DNA from: Marivita sp. S6314
Lineage (GTDB): Bacteria; Pseudomonadota; Alphaproteobacteria; Rhodobacterales; Rhodobacteraceae
Direction of reading: 5' to 3'
Assembly (NCBI RefSeq): GCF_023015985.1
Contig: NZ_JALKAO010000001.1
Coordinates: 620,001 to 684,000 of the forward strand
DNA length: 64,000 nt
Positions within the stretch are counted from its first letter, which is position 1, and each line of letters opens with the position of its first letter. Under the pieces are notes generated by a model. The model was not told the origin of the DNA. It saw only the letters and a program-made list of their open reading frames with translations, and did no database searches. Of the stretch, positions 17,896 to 27,824 are shown in pieces. The translations under genes were made by a program, and so were the position numbers.

Positions 17896-18881
17896 TTCCC
17901 GGCCCCTGTACCCGTGTCAGTGTCGGTGTCTGTGGCCGGTGCGGGTGCTGCCGGTGCCGTGCCAGCCGGAGGCAGGGCGATCCGGGCCGCGTCCGCTTCG
18001 GAGATGCCGCCACCGGCGCCGTCTGCGGATTTCAGGTAGTTGAAGAACTCGCTGTCCGGGGCCATCACGAAGGTGGAGTTTTCACCGCGCAACGACCGCT
18101 GGTAGGCTGTCAGAGAACGGTAGAATTCAAAGAATTCCGCGTCCTGGCTGAATGCCGTTGCGAAGATGTTGTTGCGGCGGGCGTCAGCCTCACCTCGGAT
18201 AATCTCGGCTTCGCGGTTGGCGTCGGAAACAAGCTCCACCACCGTCCGGTCGGCCTGTGCACGCACACGCTGGGCGGCTTCGTTACCACGGGCGCGTTCG
18301 TCGGTCGCTTCACGTTCCCGTTCCGCCCGCATCCGTTCGAAGGTCGCATCGAGGTTTTCTGCCGGAAGGTCGGTGCGCTTGAGACGGACGTCGATGATTT
18401 CGACCCCAAGGCTGCGCGCCTCCTGAATGGCCCCGTTGCGGATGCGCAGCATCAGCGCGGCGCGGTCCGAGCTCAGGATGTCGTTGGACGACACCGAGCC
18501 GAGCACTTCGCGGGTTTCCGCACGCAGGATCGAGTCCAGACGGTTTTCAGCGGTTGCGATCCCGCCCACACCAACGGCCTGACGGAACTGGTTCACGTCG
18601 GCGATCCGGTAACGGGCAAAGGCGTCAACCACCAGGCGCCGGTCATCGAGCGGCGTGATTTCCAGCGGGTCGATATCGCGGCTCAGGATGCGGTCGTCAT
18701 AGCGCACCACTTCCTGGATCAGCGGGATCTTGAAGGCCAGACCCGGATCTTCCTTGACCGCGACAACCCGGCCAAATTGCAGAACAAGCGCGTTTTCACG
18801 TTCGTCGACGATAAAGAGCGACGACAGGATCCCGGCAATTGCCAGTACGGCAACGGGCAACAGATACGTTGTTTTTCGCAT
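17892..18881 (-). CDS. hflC: HflC, FtsH modulator (SPFH family)
   Basis: A 329-aa SPFH/band-7 protein that, with HflK, forms the large membrane cage around the AAA protease FtsH. An N-terminal transmembrane anchor (TYLLPVAVLAIAGILSSLF) is followed by the SPFH core (ERENALVLQFGRVV... PLIQEVVRYDDRIL) and a helical region (ATDERARGNEAAQRVRAQAD). The C-terminal tail is a low-complexity Ala/Pro/Asp/Thr stretch. Its start codon shares a base with the hflK stop, indicating translational coupling. Confidence 0.94.
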   Translation of the reverse strand: MRKTTYLLPVAVLAIAGILSSLFIVDERENALVLQFGRVVAVKEDPGLAFKIPLIQEVVRYDDRILSRDIDPLEITPLDDRRLVVDAFARYRIADVNQFRQAVGVGGIATAENRLDSILRAETREVLGSVSSNDILSSDRAALMLRIRNGAIQEARSLGVEIIDVRLKRTDLPAENLDATFERMRAEREREATDERARGNEAAQRVRAQADRTVVELVSDANREAEIIRGEADARRNNIFATAFSQDAEFFEFYRSLTAYQRSLRGENSTFVMAPDSEFFNYLKSADGAGGGISEADAARIALPPAGTAPAAPAPATDTDTDTGTGAGN

Positions 18882-20044
18882 TAGTTTGTCCCCCCGGTCG
18901 CGCCACGACGCAGTTCGTTCAACGGCAGGTATGGCACAACGCCATTGCCGCTGCCTTCGGCGCTTTCATCCAGAATGATCTTGTCCACGCGGCCAAGCAC
19001 CTCTTCCATGGTTTCCAAATACAGACGCTTGCGCGTCACTTCCGGCGCGTTGCGGTATTCGCCAAGAACCGCGAGGAAACGGCTGGCTTCACCTTCGGCT
19101 TCGTTCACCACGCGGGCGCGGTACCCTTCGGCCTGTTCGAGAAGCTGTGCGGCTTCACCGCGCGCTTCGGCCAGAACCCGGTTGGCATAGGCATCGGCCA
19201 CGTTCTGCAGCCGGTCGCGTTCCTGTTCAGCGGCCTGAACATCGCGGAAGGCGGCAATCACCGATTCCGGCGGGTCGGCCTTGTCAAAGTTCACACGAAT
19301 GATGGTCACGCCGGAGTTGTAGCTGTCCAGCGTCGACTGGATCAGTTCCTGCAAGCGCGACGCAATCGAGCCACGGTCCCGGTTCAGGATCGGCGCAAGG
19401 TCGGACTGGGCGATGATTTCGCGCATGGCCGATTCACTCACAGCCCGGATTGTCGGGCGCGGATCACGCAGGTTGAACAGGTACTTGGCAGGATCGTTGA
19501 TGTTCCAGACCACCTGGAAATCAATATCGACGATGTTTTCGTCCCCGGTCAGCATCAGGCCAGCGTCAGACCCGCGGGCCCCCACGCCGATGTCTTCGGT
19601 CTGTTCGCGCGTCACCGGCAGGATTTCTGCCGTCACAACGGGCCATGGGGCAAAGTTCAGACCCGGATTGCCGGTGGCGGAGTATTCGCCGAGGAACAGT
19701 TCAACGGACTGTTCTTCCGGTCGGACCGTGTAAAAGCTGGCCATGCCCCACAGGACAATGGCACCCACGATGCCCAGACCGATCATGCCGCGCGTGGGTT
19801 TGAACCCGTCGCCGCCATTGTTGCCACCGGACCCGTTTACACCGCCGCCACCACCGCGACCGCCCATCAGAACGCGCAGGCGTTCCTGACCTTTTTTCAT
19901 CAGGTCGTCGATTTCGGGAATCTGCGGGCTGTTGTCATCATCAGGGCGTCGGCCTCCACCGTTGTTGCCGCCGCGTGGGCGATCGTCTTTGCCGCCGCCA
20001 TTGTTACCGCCGCCGCCCCACGGGCCGCCACTGTTACCTGCCAT
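18881..20044 (-). CDS. hflK: HflK, FtsH modulator (SPFH family)
   Basis: A 387-aa SPFH protein and first gene of the hflK-hflC-DUF2065-degP cluster. The N-terminal ~80 residues are Gly/Asn-rich and disordered (WGGGGNNGGGKDD), typical for HflK. A single membrane helix (IGLGIVGAIVLWGMASFYTV) precedes the SPFH domain with RPEEQSVELFLGEY and EIIAQSDLAPIL. The long Ala/Glu helix (QAAEQERDRLQNVADAYAN) pairs with HflC. The 70-bp gap to gor upstream may hold the promoter. Confidence 0.94.
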   Translation of the reverse strand: MAGNSGGPWGGGGNNGGGKDDRPRGGNNGGGRRPDDDNSPQIPEIDDLMKKGQERLRVLMGGRGGGGGVNGSGGNNGGDGFKPTRGMIGLGIVGAIVLWGMASFYTVRPEEQSVELFLGEYSATGNPGLNFAPWPVVTAEILPVTREQTEDIGVGARGSDAGLMLTGDENIVDIDFQVVWNINDPAKYLFNLRDPRPTIRAVSESAMREIIAQSDLAPILNRDRGSIASRLQELIQSTLDSYNSGVTIIRVNFDKADPPESVIAAFRDVQAAEQERDRLQNVADAYANRVLAEARGEAAQLLEQAEGYRARVVNEAEGEASRFLAVLGEYRNAPEVTRKRLYLETMEEVLGRVDKIILDESAEGSGNGVVPYLPLNELRRGATGGTN

Positions 20045-20114
20045 CTGGTCTTTTCCCCTCTCGGAACATTCCGTCTTTAACTCTGTCTTTAACCTGTGCG
20101 TTAAGCTCAGGAAT

Positions 20115-21560
20115 TCAAGCCGTGCGGTTCGGTTTGCGCATGGTCACAATCTCTTCGGACATGGTTGGGTGAACCGCAACCGTCCGGTCAAAATCTTCCT
20201 TGGTCGCCCCCATCTTTACGGCAATGCCCGCAAGCTGGATCATTTCGCCCGCCTGAGGCGCGACGATGTGGCAGCCCAGCACCTTGTCGCTTTCCTGGCT
20301 GACGATCAATTTCATCAACACGCGGCCCGGTTTGTCGGCAAAGGCCGACTGCATCGGGCGGAACGAGGTGCAGTAGACGTCAACCGGTTCCTTGTCGCGG
20401 GCCTGTTCCTCGGTCATGCCGACCGTGCCCAGTTCGGGCTGGGTGAACACGGCCGATGGAATCAGGTCGTGATCCACCGGGGTCGGGTTGCCATGGAACA
20501 CGGTTTCGACAAACGCCATGCCTTCGCGGATCGCCACGGGCGTCAGGTTCACGCGGTCCGTGACATCGCCGATGGCGTAGATCGACGGCACCTTGGTCTG
20601 GCTGTATTCATCCACCTCGATCGCGCCGCCGCGCCCCAGAGTGACGCCCACATCCTCAAGCCCCATGTCATCGCTGTTCGGGCGACGACCGGTGGCGAAC
20701 AGGACCTGATCGAACACCTTGATATGACCATTGGTCGATTTGACCTTCAGCGGACCTTCCTGCGGCGCGTCCTTGGCGGGCATGGCGTATTGCATCGCCT
20801 CGACCGGCGCGTCCATACCACCCTCTTCGTCATCGCCTTCGCGATACCGCTCCACTTCCACGATATTCGTGCCGGTGTGCAGATCGACGCCCTGCTCGCG
20901 CATGGATTCCGCGATCAGGCCGCGCGCTTCGTCATCAAAGCCGCGCAGGATCTGCGCGCCGCGGTAATACTGTGTGACCTCGACCCCGAGGCCGGACAGG
21001 ATGCAGGCAAATTCGCAGGCAATGTATCCGCCGCCGATGATCAGGATGGATTTCGGCAGGGTTTCCAAGTTGAAGATATCATCCGACACGATGCCCAGAT
21101 CCGCGTTGGGCAAGTCCGGACGCACCGGACGCCCGCCCGTGGCCACAAGGACATGCTTGGCGGTAAAGGTCTCTCCGGTGGACAATTCGACCGTATGCGC
21201 GTCTTTCAGGCGCGCGCGGGCGTCGTAGGTTGTCACGCCAGAGCCGTCGAGCAGCTTGCGATACACCCCTTCGAGCCGGTCCAGTTCGTTGTGCAGGCGG
21301 CCGGAAAAGGCGGACCAGTCGAAGCCGCCGTTCTTGATGTCCCATCCGTAATGGGTCGCTTCTTCGGTGATCCCGTCATAGCTGCTTGCAAAAACCATGA
21401 GCTTTTTCGGCACGCAGCCGCGGATGACACAGGTGCCGCCATAGCGGTCTTCCTCGGCAAGGGCGACCTTGGCACCGGCTTCGCTTGACGCGACCCGCGC
21501 TGCGCGGACTCCGCCAGAGCCGCCTCCGATCACAAAAAGATCATAGTCGAATTCGCTCAT
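20115..21560 (-). CDS. gor: Glutathione-disulfide reductase
   Basis: A 481-aa NADPH-dependent flavoenzyme that keeps glutathione reduced. FAD-binding GGGSGG is at residues 12-17, the redox-active pair is in GGTCVIRGCVPKK (Cys44, Cys49), the NADPH-binding segment is IIGGGYIACEFACI in the middle, and the C-terminal active-site His is in VAVHPTMSEE. About 30 residues between 245 and 280 (REGDDEEGGMDAP...) form an acidic insertion. Divergent from the TPR protein gene across 143 bp. Confidence 0.93.
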   Translation of the reverse strand: MSEFDYDLFVIGGGSGGVRAARVASSEAGAKVALAEEDRYGGTCVIRGCVPKKLMVFASSYDGITEEATHYGWDIKNGGFDWSAFSGRLHNELDRLEGVYRKLLDGSGVTTYDARARLKDAHTVELSTGETFTAKHVLVATGGRPVRPDLPNADLGIVSDDIFNLETLPKSILIIGGGYIACEFACILSGLGVEVTQYYRGAQILRGFDDEARGLIAESMREQGVDLHTGTNIVEVERYREGDDEEGGMDAPVEAMQYAMPAKDAPQEGPLKVKSTNGHIKVFDQVLFATGRRPNSDDMGLEDVGVTLGRGGAIEVDEYSQTKVPSIYAIGDVTDRVNLTPVAIREGMAFVETVFHGNPTPVDHDLIPSAVFTQPELGTVGMTEEQARDKEPVDVYCTSFRPMQSAFADKPGRVLMKLIVSQESDKVLGCHIVAPQAGEMIQLAGIAVKMGATKEDFDRTVAVHPTMSEEIVTMRKPNRTA

Positions 21561-21703
21561 GGCCAGCTCCTGTTCCGTGCGCGCGAAGATATTTCATAAG
21601 GGGCGCGGGAAAGCCAGAGACCCGCACCACTGTTTTCAACGGCGCAACATTGCTTGGATGCCAATTGTTCCCTACCCTCGGCCTGACCCGGGAGGAAAGT
21701 TCC

Positions 21704-22987
21704 ATGAAGCGCGACCGATATGACAACGCGTTGTCCACCGCATCGGATGCGGCCCGAGACCAGTATGTGACCGGCGTTGACCTGATCCTGTCGGGCAATG
21801 CCGGGATATCGCAGGCCTTCCAGGCCTCGATCGATGCGGACCCGGCGTTTGCGCTGGGGCATGTGGGGCTGGCCCGGGGGCTTCAGTTCGAAGGCGATAT
21901 GCCCGCAGCACTGGCCGCAATGGCGGCGGCCAAGGCGTGCCCCGGCCCGTTCACCGCGCGCGAGGCCGGTCACATCACGGCGTTTGACCTGATGATTTCA
22001 GGCAAAACGGCGGAGGCATACACCGCGATCCGGGCGCATGTGGACGCCTACCCGCGCGACGCGCTTGTGGCGCAGACCTGCTCATCGGTGTTCGGCCTGA
22101 TCGGGTTTTCCGGCAAACCCGGGCGCGAGGCCGAGATCCTGGCTTACACGGCGGCCCTGCTTCCGCATTACGGCGAGGATTGGTGGGCGCTGAGCCAATA
22201 CGCGTTTGCGCTGTGCGAAAACGGCAATCCGGAGGCCGCATCGGCGCAGATCGACAGGTCACTGGCCCTAAATGACCGCAATGCCAATGCCGCGCATGTG
22301 CGCAGCCATATCTATTACGAGATGGGTGAGACGGAACTGGGCATCACGTACCTGACGGATTGGCTGGAGGCCTATGATCGCGCGGGATACCTCCATGGGC
22401 ACCTGTCCTGGCACGCCGCACTTTGGTCGCTGGAGCAAGGCGACACGGACAGCATGTGGCAGCGCGTCGAACGCGATGTTCTGCCGGATGTGTCAGACGC
22501 GCTGCCGATCAACGTGCTGACCGACACCGCGTCGATCCTGTATCGTGCCGAATTGGCCGGAGTGCCGGTTCCCAGGGAAAAATGGCAGCAGATCAGCGCC
22601 TATGCGCGGCAGTTTTTTCCCAAGACCGGGTTGGGCTTTACCGATTTTCACGCGGCGATTGCGCATGCGATGGCCGGTGATGGCGATGCGCTGATGCAGA
22701 TCATCACCACACCCAACCCGTCGACCGGCGATCTGGTGACGCCGGTGGCCGAAGCGTACCGCGCCTTAGCGGCCGAAAACTGGGCCGAGGGCACGCGGCT
22801 TCTGGTGTCGGCCATGGGCGATCACGCCCGGCTGGGGGGCAGCCGCGCGCAACGCGATGTGCTGGAGTTTTCGCTGCTCGGGGCGCTGTTGAAACAGGGC
22901 AAGGCGGACGAAGCGCAGCGGTTGCTGGCGCTGCGGCGTCCCGCGCTGGTGGGGATGCACGCGGTCCACGGCCTGACCGCGCATTGA
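21704..22987 (+). CDS. TPR-repeat protein (TTC38-like)
   Basis: A 427-aa, mainly helical cytosolic protein resembling the tetratricopeptide-38 family. DPAFALGHVGLARGLQFEG, NGNPEAASAQIDRSLALNDR and NANAAHVRSHIYYEMGETE are TPR-like. The frame is open from 21485, but ATG 21704 has GGAGGAAAG six bases before it and lies clear of gor. The GNAT gene follows after 10 bp, suggesting one transcript. Function not known for the bacterial family. Confidence 0.78.
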   Translation: MKRDRYDNALSTASDAARDQYVTGVDLILSGNAGISQAFQASIDADPAFALGHVGLARGLQFEGDMPAALAAMAAAKACPGPFTAREAGHITAFDLMISGKTAEAYTAIRAHVDAYPRDALVAQTCSSVFGLIGFSGKPGREAEILAYTAALLPHYGEDWWALSQYAFALCENGNPEAASAQIDRSLALNDRNANAAHVRSHIYYEMGETELGITYLTDWLEAYDRAGYLHGHLSWHAALWSLEQGDTDSMWQRVERDVLPDVSDALPINVLTDTASILYRAELAGVPVPREKWQQISAYARQFFPKTGLGFTDFHAAIAHAMAGDGDALMQIITTPNPSTGDLVTPVAEAYRALAAENWAEGTRLLVSAMGDHARLGGSRAQRDVLEFSLLGALLKQGKADEAQRLLALRRPALVGMHAVHGLTAH

Positions 22988-22997
22988 TGGGTGCGGC

Positions 22998-23453
22998 GTG
23001 ACGAGCGTGGTCATCCGACCGGCCAGGGCGGCTGACGTGCCCGCCATCCGGGCCTGCGCCGAAGAGGCCTATGCGCCTTATGTTCCGCTGATCGGCCGCG
23101 CACCTGCACCGATGGTGGCGGATTTCGAGGCGCATGTGGCCAGGTCCGAGGTTTGGGTAGCCGAGATCGCCGGAGCGTTGGCCGGGTATGTGGTGTGTTT
23201 TCCCAAGGGGCCGGATATGTTTCTGGAAAATGTCGCCGTGCACACCGCGTTTTCGGGTGCCGGTATCGGGCGGGCTTTGATCGGGCAATGCGAAGCCTTG
23301 GCCCGCTCGTTGGGGCTGTCGCAGGTGACGTTGTACACCAATGTCAAAATGACGGCGAACCTGTCGCTTTATCCCTATCTGGGATATCGCGAAACGGATC
23401 GACGGAACGAAGACGGATTCGAGCGGGTGTATTTCCGCAAGACCCTGACGTAA
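22998..23453 (+). CDS. GNAT-family N-acetyltransferase
   Basis: A 151-aa single-domain acetyltransferase. The acetyl-CoA-binding stretch is FSGAGIGRALIGQCEALA near residues 90-107, following the beta-4 strand MFLENVAVHT. N-terminal VVIRPARAADVPAIRACAEE is typical. GTG at 22998 is the only plausible start after the TPR gene stop. Substrate unknown. Convergent with rpiA at 13 bp. Confidence 0.85.
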   Translation: MTSVVIRPARAADVPAIRACAEEAYAPYVPLIGRAPAPMVADFEAHVARSEVWVAEIAGALAGYVVCFPKGPDMFLENVAVHTAFSGAGIGRALIGQCEALARSLGLSQVTLYTNVKMTANLSLYPYLGYRETDRRNEDGFERVYFRKTLT

Positions 23454-23466
23454 CGGTAAAAACCGG

Positions 23467-24249
23467 TCAGATGTCCGAAAAAAGATTGTCGCTTTCAACG
23501 AGGTTCACATGATCTTCGCTGACCGTGCCTTCGTTGATATCGCGGGTTTCCACTCGTCCGTCGGAATAGCCGATGATGACCTTGTCGCACAGGTCGATGA
23601 ACAACCCGTTTTCAACGACGCCCGGCATCTGGTTCAGCGCCATGGCCAATTGCCGCGCATTGCCGATGCGGCTGAGATGCAGATCAAGGATGTGATTGCC
23701 TTCGTCCGTGACGAACGGTTTGTCGCCATTCATGCGCAGCGTGATCTTGCGGCCCATCACGTCGGTTGACACCAAAAGTTCCTCGACCAGCATCTGCGTG
23801 GTGGTCCAGCCAAAGGGGATCACCTCGATCGGGAGGGGGAAAGCCCCCAATGTGCCCACTTCCTTGGCGGCGTCGGCGATCACAACCACCTCTTCACTGG
23901 CGGCCGCAACGATCTTTTCGTGCAACAGCGCCCCGCCACCGCCCTTGATCAGGTTCAGATTGCCATCAAATTCATCCGCCCCGTCGATGGTGATGTTCAG
24001 GGTCTTCGCTTCGTCCAGCGTTATGACGTCGATCCCGGCATCGCGGGCCAGTTGCGCGGTGCGGGTGGAGGTCGGCACACCGGCGATGCGCAACCCTTCG
24101 TCGCGCACCCGGTCGCCAAGGTGACGCACCAGCCAAGCTGCGGTTGATCCGGTCCCAAGCCCGACGCGCATCCCGTCTTCAACCAGTTCGGCGGCGCGCT
24201 TGGCGGCAACGTATTTGGCCTTGTCGATTGGGGACAATTCTCCGGACAT
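23467..24249 (-). CDS. rpiA: Ribose-5-phosphate isomerase A
   Basis: A 260-aa cytosolic enzyme interconverting ribose-5-phosphate and ribulose-5-phosphate in the pentose phosphate pathway. Signature motifs are GLGTGSTAAWLV near residue 30, TIDGADEFDGNLNLIKGGGG near 85-104 and the catalytic Glu in HEKIVAAAS. The open frame continues upstream, but MSGELSPIDKAKY at 24249 aligns with family starts. Length is somewhat longer than E. coli RpiA at the C-terminus. Confidence 0.94.
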   Translation of the reverse strand: MSGELSPIDKAKYVAAKRAAELVEDGMRVGLGTGSTAAWLVRHLGDRVRDEGLRIAGVPTSTRTAQLARDAGIDVITLDEAKTLNITIDGADEFDGNLNLIKGGGGALLHEKIVAAASEEVVVIADAAKEVGTLGAFPLPIEVIPFGWTTTQMLVEELLVSTDVMGRKITLRMNGDKPFVTDEGNHILDLHLSRIGNARQLAMALNQMPGVVENGLFIDLCDKVIIGYSDGRVETRDINEGTVSEDHVNLVESDNLFSDI

Positions 24250-24380
24250 GAGCACGCTCCTTGGGGCAGACACCTGTGGGTTATAGGACGTCCGTGCAAA
24301 AGGCGCGAGACCGAATTGTCCGGGATGCCAATCGCCGGTGCCGGGCCTTGACCTGCGCCCGTGCGGGATGGGTCCGACCC

Positions 24381-24566
24381 CTACCCCGAGGACGCATCCG
24401 GCGTCGCGGTGTCCACAGGGCCAGCCGGAGGCAAGAGCGTGGTGTCGATCACCGGGATTTTCGGAAAGTAGATCGGTCGCGCCTCGACCAATCGGGGCAC
24501 AAAGGCCCAGGCGATGATCGTCAGCGCCGCGGCAAACCACGCCAGCCTGTTGATGTTTTCTGTCAT
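24381..24566 (-). CDS. Small single-pass membrane protein, unknown
   Basis: A 61-aa hypothetical protein starting MTENINRLAW with one hydrophobic helix (WFAAALTIIAWAFVPRLV) and a Pro-rich tail (YFPKIPVIDTTLLPPAG). A longer in-frame start exists at 24671 but overlaps the divergent GST upstream region. No family recognised; it sits between rpiA and a glutathione transferase gene. Confidence 0.45.
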   Translation of the reverse strand: MTENINRLAWFAAALTIIAWAFVPRLVEARPIYFPKIPVIDTTLLPPAGPVDTATPDASSG

Positions 24567-24702
24567 ATGCGCCCCCGCAGCAATGGAGTTGCAGCGATCT
24601 TGCGCGCGAGAGGTAAAAGCGGCGTTAAACGCATCGTTTTTTCGCGCCCACCCGCCGCTTTCGCGGCTCAATCGGCGCGCGCGGCGCGATACACAGCGCT
24701 TT

Positions 24703-25413
24703 ATGAGCGCTTACATCTTGTACTATGCCCCGGACAACGCATCGCTGATCATACGGTTGGCGCTGGAGGAGCTGCACGTGCCCTATACGCTGAGCCTTGT
24801 GGACCGACGGCAAGGCGCGCAGCACGGTGCGGCCTATAAATCCATCAACCCGGTGGGACGCATCCCGGCGCTAGAAACCGCGGACGGGCCGATGTTCGAA
24901 ACCGCCGCCATCGGGTTGTGGCTGTCAGATCGGCATCGCGATCACGTGCGCCTGTCACCAGCGACCGACGCGCCGGAGCGGGGCCGCTTCCTGAGCTGGC
25001 TGTTCTTCCTGTCCAACACGGTGCATGCCGAATTGCGCAGCTTGTTCTATCCGCATCTGGTGGCTGGCCAAACGGCGTCGGCGCAGGCTGCGCTGTCGCA
25101 GCAGACGCGCATTAGTTTGAATCAACATTTCCAGGTCCTGAATGACCGCTATGCAGAGAACCGGCAGGAGGCCGACGCGCCGCTTTCGCTGTGCGATCTG
25201 TACCTCGCGGTCTTGCTGCGCTGGCCTGCGCTTTATCCGATGGATGCGGACAGAGGCTGGTTCGACCTGACACGCTGGCCCGCATTGCTTGACCTTGCGC
25301 GCCGCGTGGAAGCGCGGGACAGTGCGGCTTTGGTTGCGCAGGCGGAAGGGCTCGGTCCGACACCGTTTTCCAGCCCAAGCCTGCCAAATCCACCGGAAGG
25401 GAGCGCGGTTTAG
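24703..25413 (+). CDS. Glutathione S-transferase family protein
   Basis: A 236-aa GST-fold protein. The thioredoxin-like N-terminal domain (YILYYAPDNASLIIRLALEE) has cis-Pro in NPVGRIPALE near residue 55 and the Glu-Thr of the glutathione site in FETAAIGLWL. An all-helical C-terminal domain follows (SLCDLYLAVLLRWP). The start ATG at 24703 begins the first strand; upstream frame is not conserved-looking. Followed by sdaA after 2 bp, so probably co-transcribed. Substrate unknown. Confidence 0.88.
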   Translation: MSAYILYYAPDNASLIIRLALEELHVPYTLSLVDRRQGAQHGAAYKSINPVGRIPALETADGPMFETAAIGLWLSDRHRDHVRLSPATDAPERGRFLSWLFFLSNTVHAELRSLFYPHLVAGQTASAQAALSQQTRISLNQHFQVLNDRYAENRQEADAPLSLCDLYLAVLLRWPALYPMDADRGWFDLTRWPALLDLARRVEARDSAALVAQAEGLGPTPFSSPSLPNPPEGSAV

Positions 25414-25415
25414 CT

Positions 25416-26789
25416 ATGTTTTTGTCTGTCTTCGACATGTTCAAGGTCGGCATTGGCCCGTCATCGTCCCACACGATGGGGCCGATGGTGGCAGCGGCCC
25501 GGTTTCTGGACCGCCTGCGCGCGGCCCCGTTTCAGGTTGCCGGTGTCAAAGCATCGCTCCACGGGTCGCTAGCCTTCACCGGTGTCGGGCATGCCACCGA
25601 CCGCGCCACCATTCTGGGGCTCGCGGGGTTCCTGCCCGAACGCTACGACGCGACAAAAGCCGACGCCGCACTGGCGCAGATTCGGGAAACCCGGACCGTC
25701 CGGCCCGAGGGGTTGCCGGAATTGCGGTTCGATCCGGAGACCGACCTCCGCTTTGACTTTGGGCCAAACCTGCCCGGGCACGCCAACGGGATGATCCTGT
25801 CCGCCACCGACGCGCAGGGCGACGTGATCCTGCAGGACACGTATTATTCCATAGGCGGTGGGTTCGTCATGACCGCAGCAGAGCTTGCAGCGGGCAAGGA
25901 TACCGATGACGGCGCGCCCGTGCCCTTCCCGTTCCATTCCGCCGCTGAAATGCTTGAAATGGCGTCGATTTCGCATTCCAGCATTGCAGATATGAAGCGC
26001 GCCAATGAGCTGACCCGCCGGTCGGCGGACGATTTGGACCGCGGCCTGCAGCGGCTCTGGGAGGTCATGACGGACTGCATCGACCGCGGGTTGGCCGCAG
26101 ACGGTATCCTGCCCGGTGGATTGAACGTGAAACGCCGGGCCAAGGGCATTCATGAAAAGCTGTTGGCCGAGCGCGGGATGAACCTGACCGCGCCGCATAC
26201 GATCAATGACTGGATGAGCGTCTACGCGATGGCGGTGAACGAGGAAAACGCGGCCGGCGGGCAGGTTGTGACCGCCCCGACCAATGGCGCGGCGGGGGTT
26301 TTGCCTGCCACCTTGCGCTACTACCTGGATCATGTGCCCGGCGCGACGCCGTCGCGTATTCCGGAATTTCTGCTGACCGCAGCGGCGATCGGCGGGCTGG
26401 TGAAATTCAACGCGTCGATCAGCGGGGCCGAAGCCGGGTGTCAGGCCGAGGTGGGCAGCGCCAGCGCCATGGCAGCAGCCGGGCTGTGCGCGGTTCTGGA
26501 CGGCACCCCCGAGCAAATCGAGAACGCGGCGGAAATCGCGCTGGAGCATCATCTGGGCATGACCTGCGATCCGGTGAAAGGCCTTGTTCAGGTGCCGTGC
26601 ATCGAACGCAACGGGCTTGGCGCGATCAAATCGGTGTCGGCTGCAAGCCTTGCGTTGCGGGGCGACGGCCAGCATCTGGTGCCGCTGGATGCGGCGATTG
26701 AAACCATGCGGCAAACCGGTTTGGACATGCACGAAAAGTACAAGGAAACGTCTCTGGGCGGGTTGGCGGTCAACATTCCCAACTGCTAG
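25416..26789 (+). CDS. sdaA: L-serine ammonia-lyase (single-chain, Fe-S)
   Basis: A 457-aa enzyme converting L-serine to pyruvate and ammonia using a [4Fe-4S] cluster. The beta domain begins [19 protein letters not shown] (residues 4-22). The alpha domain holds [15 protein letters not shown], and the cluster cysteines are in [19 protein letters not shown] and VPCIERNG. Alpha and beta parts are fused in one chain, as in E. coli SdaA. It is downstream of the GST gene with a 2-bp gap. Confidence 0.95.
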   Translation: MFLSVFDMFKVGIGPSSSHTMGPMVAAARFLDRLRAAPFQVAGVKASLHGSLAFTGVGHATDRATILGLAGFLPERYDATKADAALAQIRETRTVRPEGLPELRFDPETDLRFDFGPNLPGHANGMILSATDAQGDVILQDTYYSIGGGFVMTAAELAAGKDTDDGAPVPFPFHSAAEMLEMASISHSSIADMKRANELTRRSADDLDRGLQRLWEVMTDCIDRGLAADGILPGGLNVKRRAKGIHEKLLAERGMNLTAPHTINDWMSVYAMAVNEENAAGGQVVTAPTNGAAGVLPATLRYYLDHVPGATPSRIPEFLLTAAAIGGLVKFNASISGAEAGCQAEVGSASAMAAAGLCAVLDGTPEQIENAAEIALEHHLGMTCDPVKGLVQVPCIERNGLGAIKSVSAASLALRGDGQHLVPLDAAIETMRQTGLDMHEKYKETSLGGLAVNIPNC

Positions 26790-26879
26790 CGCCGCGTTCT
26801 GGCGCGGGAAATTGCTGTTTTGACCCTATCGAAAAGGAGAGCGTTGACACCCTTGCACAACCAAGGGTAGCGTCTGCCA

Positions 26880-27824
26880 ATGACACAAGATCGCCCCACC
26901 CTTGGTATCCTGCTCATGCTGGGCTTTTGCGTGGTTGCCCCGATGGGCGACGCGCTTGCGAAACTCCTGTCCGACAAGGTGTCGCTGGGGCAACTTTTAC
27001 TGGTGCGGTTCGGCGTTCAGGCGCTGGTCCTGATCCCGATTATCGCGATGACCGGACGTGTCTGGCGGATGTCCGGATCCGTGTTGTCGCTGACCGTGCT
27101 GCGGACTGTTCTGCATATCGTCGGGATCGGCATGATGGTGTCGGCGCTTTATTACCTGCCTTTGGCCGATGCGATCGCGATTGCCTTTGTCATGCCGTTC
27201 ATCATGCTCCTGCTCGGGCATTATGTTCTGGGCGAAGAGGTTGGCATGCGGCGCATGATCGCCTGTGCGGTTGGCTTCGTGGGCACGTTGCTGGTGGTGC
27301 AGCCGTCGTTCCAGCAGGTCGGTTGGCCCGCGCTGCTGCCGTTGGGTGTGGCGATCAACTTCTCGTTGTTCATGCTGGTCACCCGCAAGATCGCCAAAGA
27401 AACCGATCCGATTGGATTGCAGGCGGTCTCGGGCGTTATGGCGGTGGCGATGATGGCCCCCGTGATCTTTTTGGTGCCGGGCGTATCGGCCCCGATTCTT
27501 GCCTGGGATGCCGGGGTCGGTCAGGTGACGTGGACGCTGCTTCTGGCCATTGGATTGGCCGGGACGCTGGCACATTTGCTGATGACCTGGTCGCTGCGCT
27601 ATGCGCCGTCGGCCACGGTGGCCCCCATGCAATACCTGGAGATTCCGATTGCGACGATCATCGGCTTTATCGTGTTCGCCGATCTGCCGAACACCATGGC
27701 CTCCGTCGGGATCGCGATCACCATCGCATCGGGGCTTTATATCGTGCTCAGAGAGCAGGCCATAAGCCGTCAGCCTGCACCAGAGCCGTCGCAAGCTGCG
27801 CGCGTTCCTGCACCGGCAGAATAA
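26880..27824 (+). CDS. DMT-superfamily EamA transporter
   Basis: A 314-aa polytopic membrane protein with about ten helices and two EamA repeats. The first repeat ends near LLGHYVLGEEVGMRRM, and the second contains MTWSLRYAPSATVAPMQYLE, typical of RhaT/YdcZ-like exporters. The C-terminus is a polar tail rich in Pro/Ala. Its last 77 bp overlap the convergent thiamine pyrophosphokinase gene, which is unusual but both C-termini look genuine. Substrate unknown. Confidence 0.87.
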   Translation: MTQDRPTLGILLMLGFCVVAPMGDALAKLLSDKVSLGQLLLVRFGVQALVLIPIIAMTGRVWRMSGSVLSLTVLRTVLHIVGIGMMVSALYYLPLADAIAIAFVMPFIMLLLGHYVLGEEVGMRRMIACAVGFVGTLLVVQPSFQQVGWPALLPLGVAINFSLFMLVTRKIAKETDPIGLQAVSGVMAVAMMAPVIFLVPGVSAPILAWDAGVGQVTWTLLLAIGLAGTLAHLLMTWSLRYAPSATVAPMQYLEIPIATIIGFIVFADLPNTMASVGIAITIASGLYIVLREQAISRQPAPEPSQAARVPAPAE

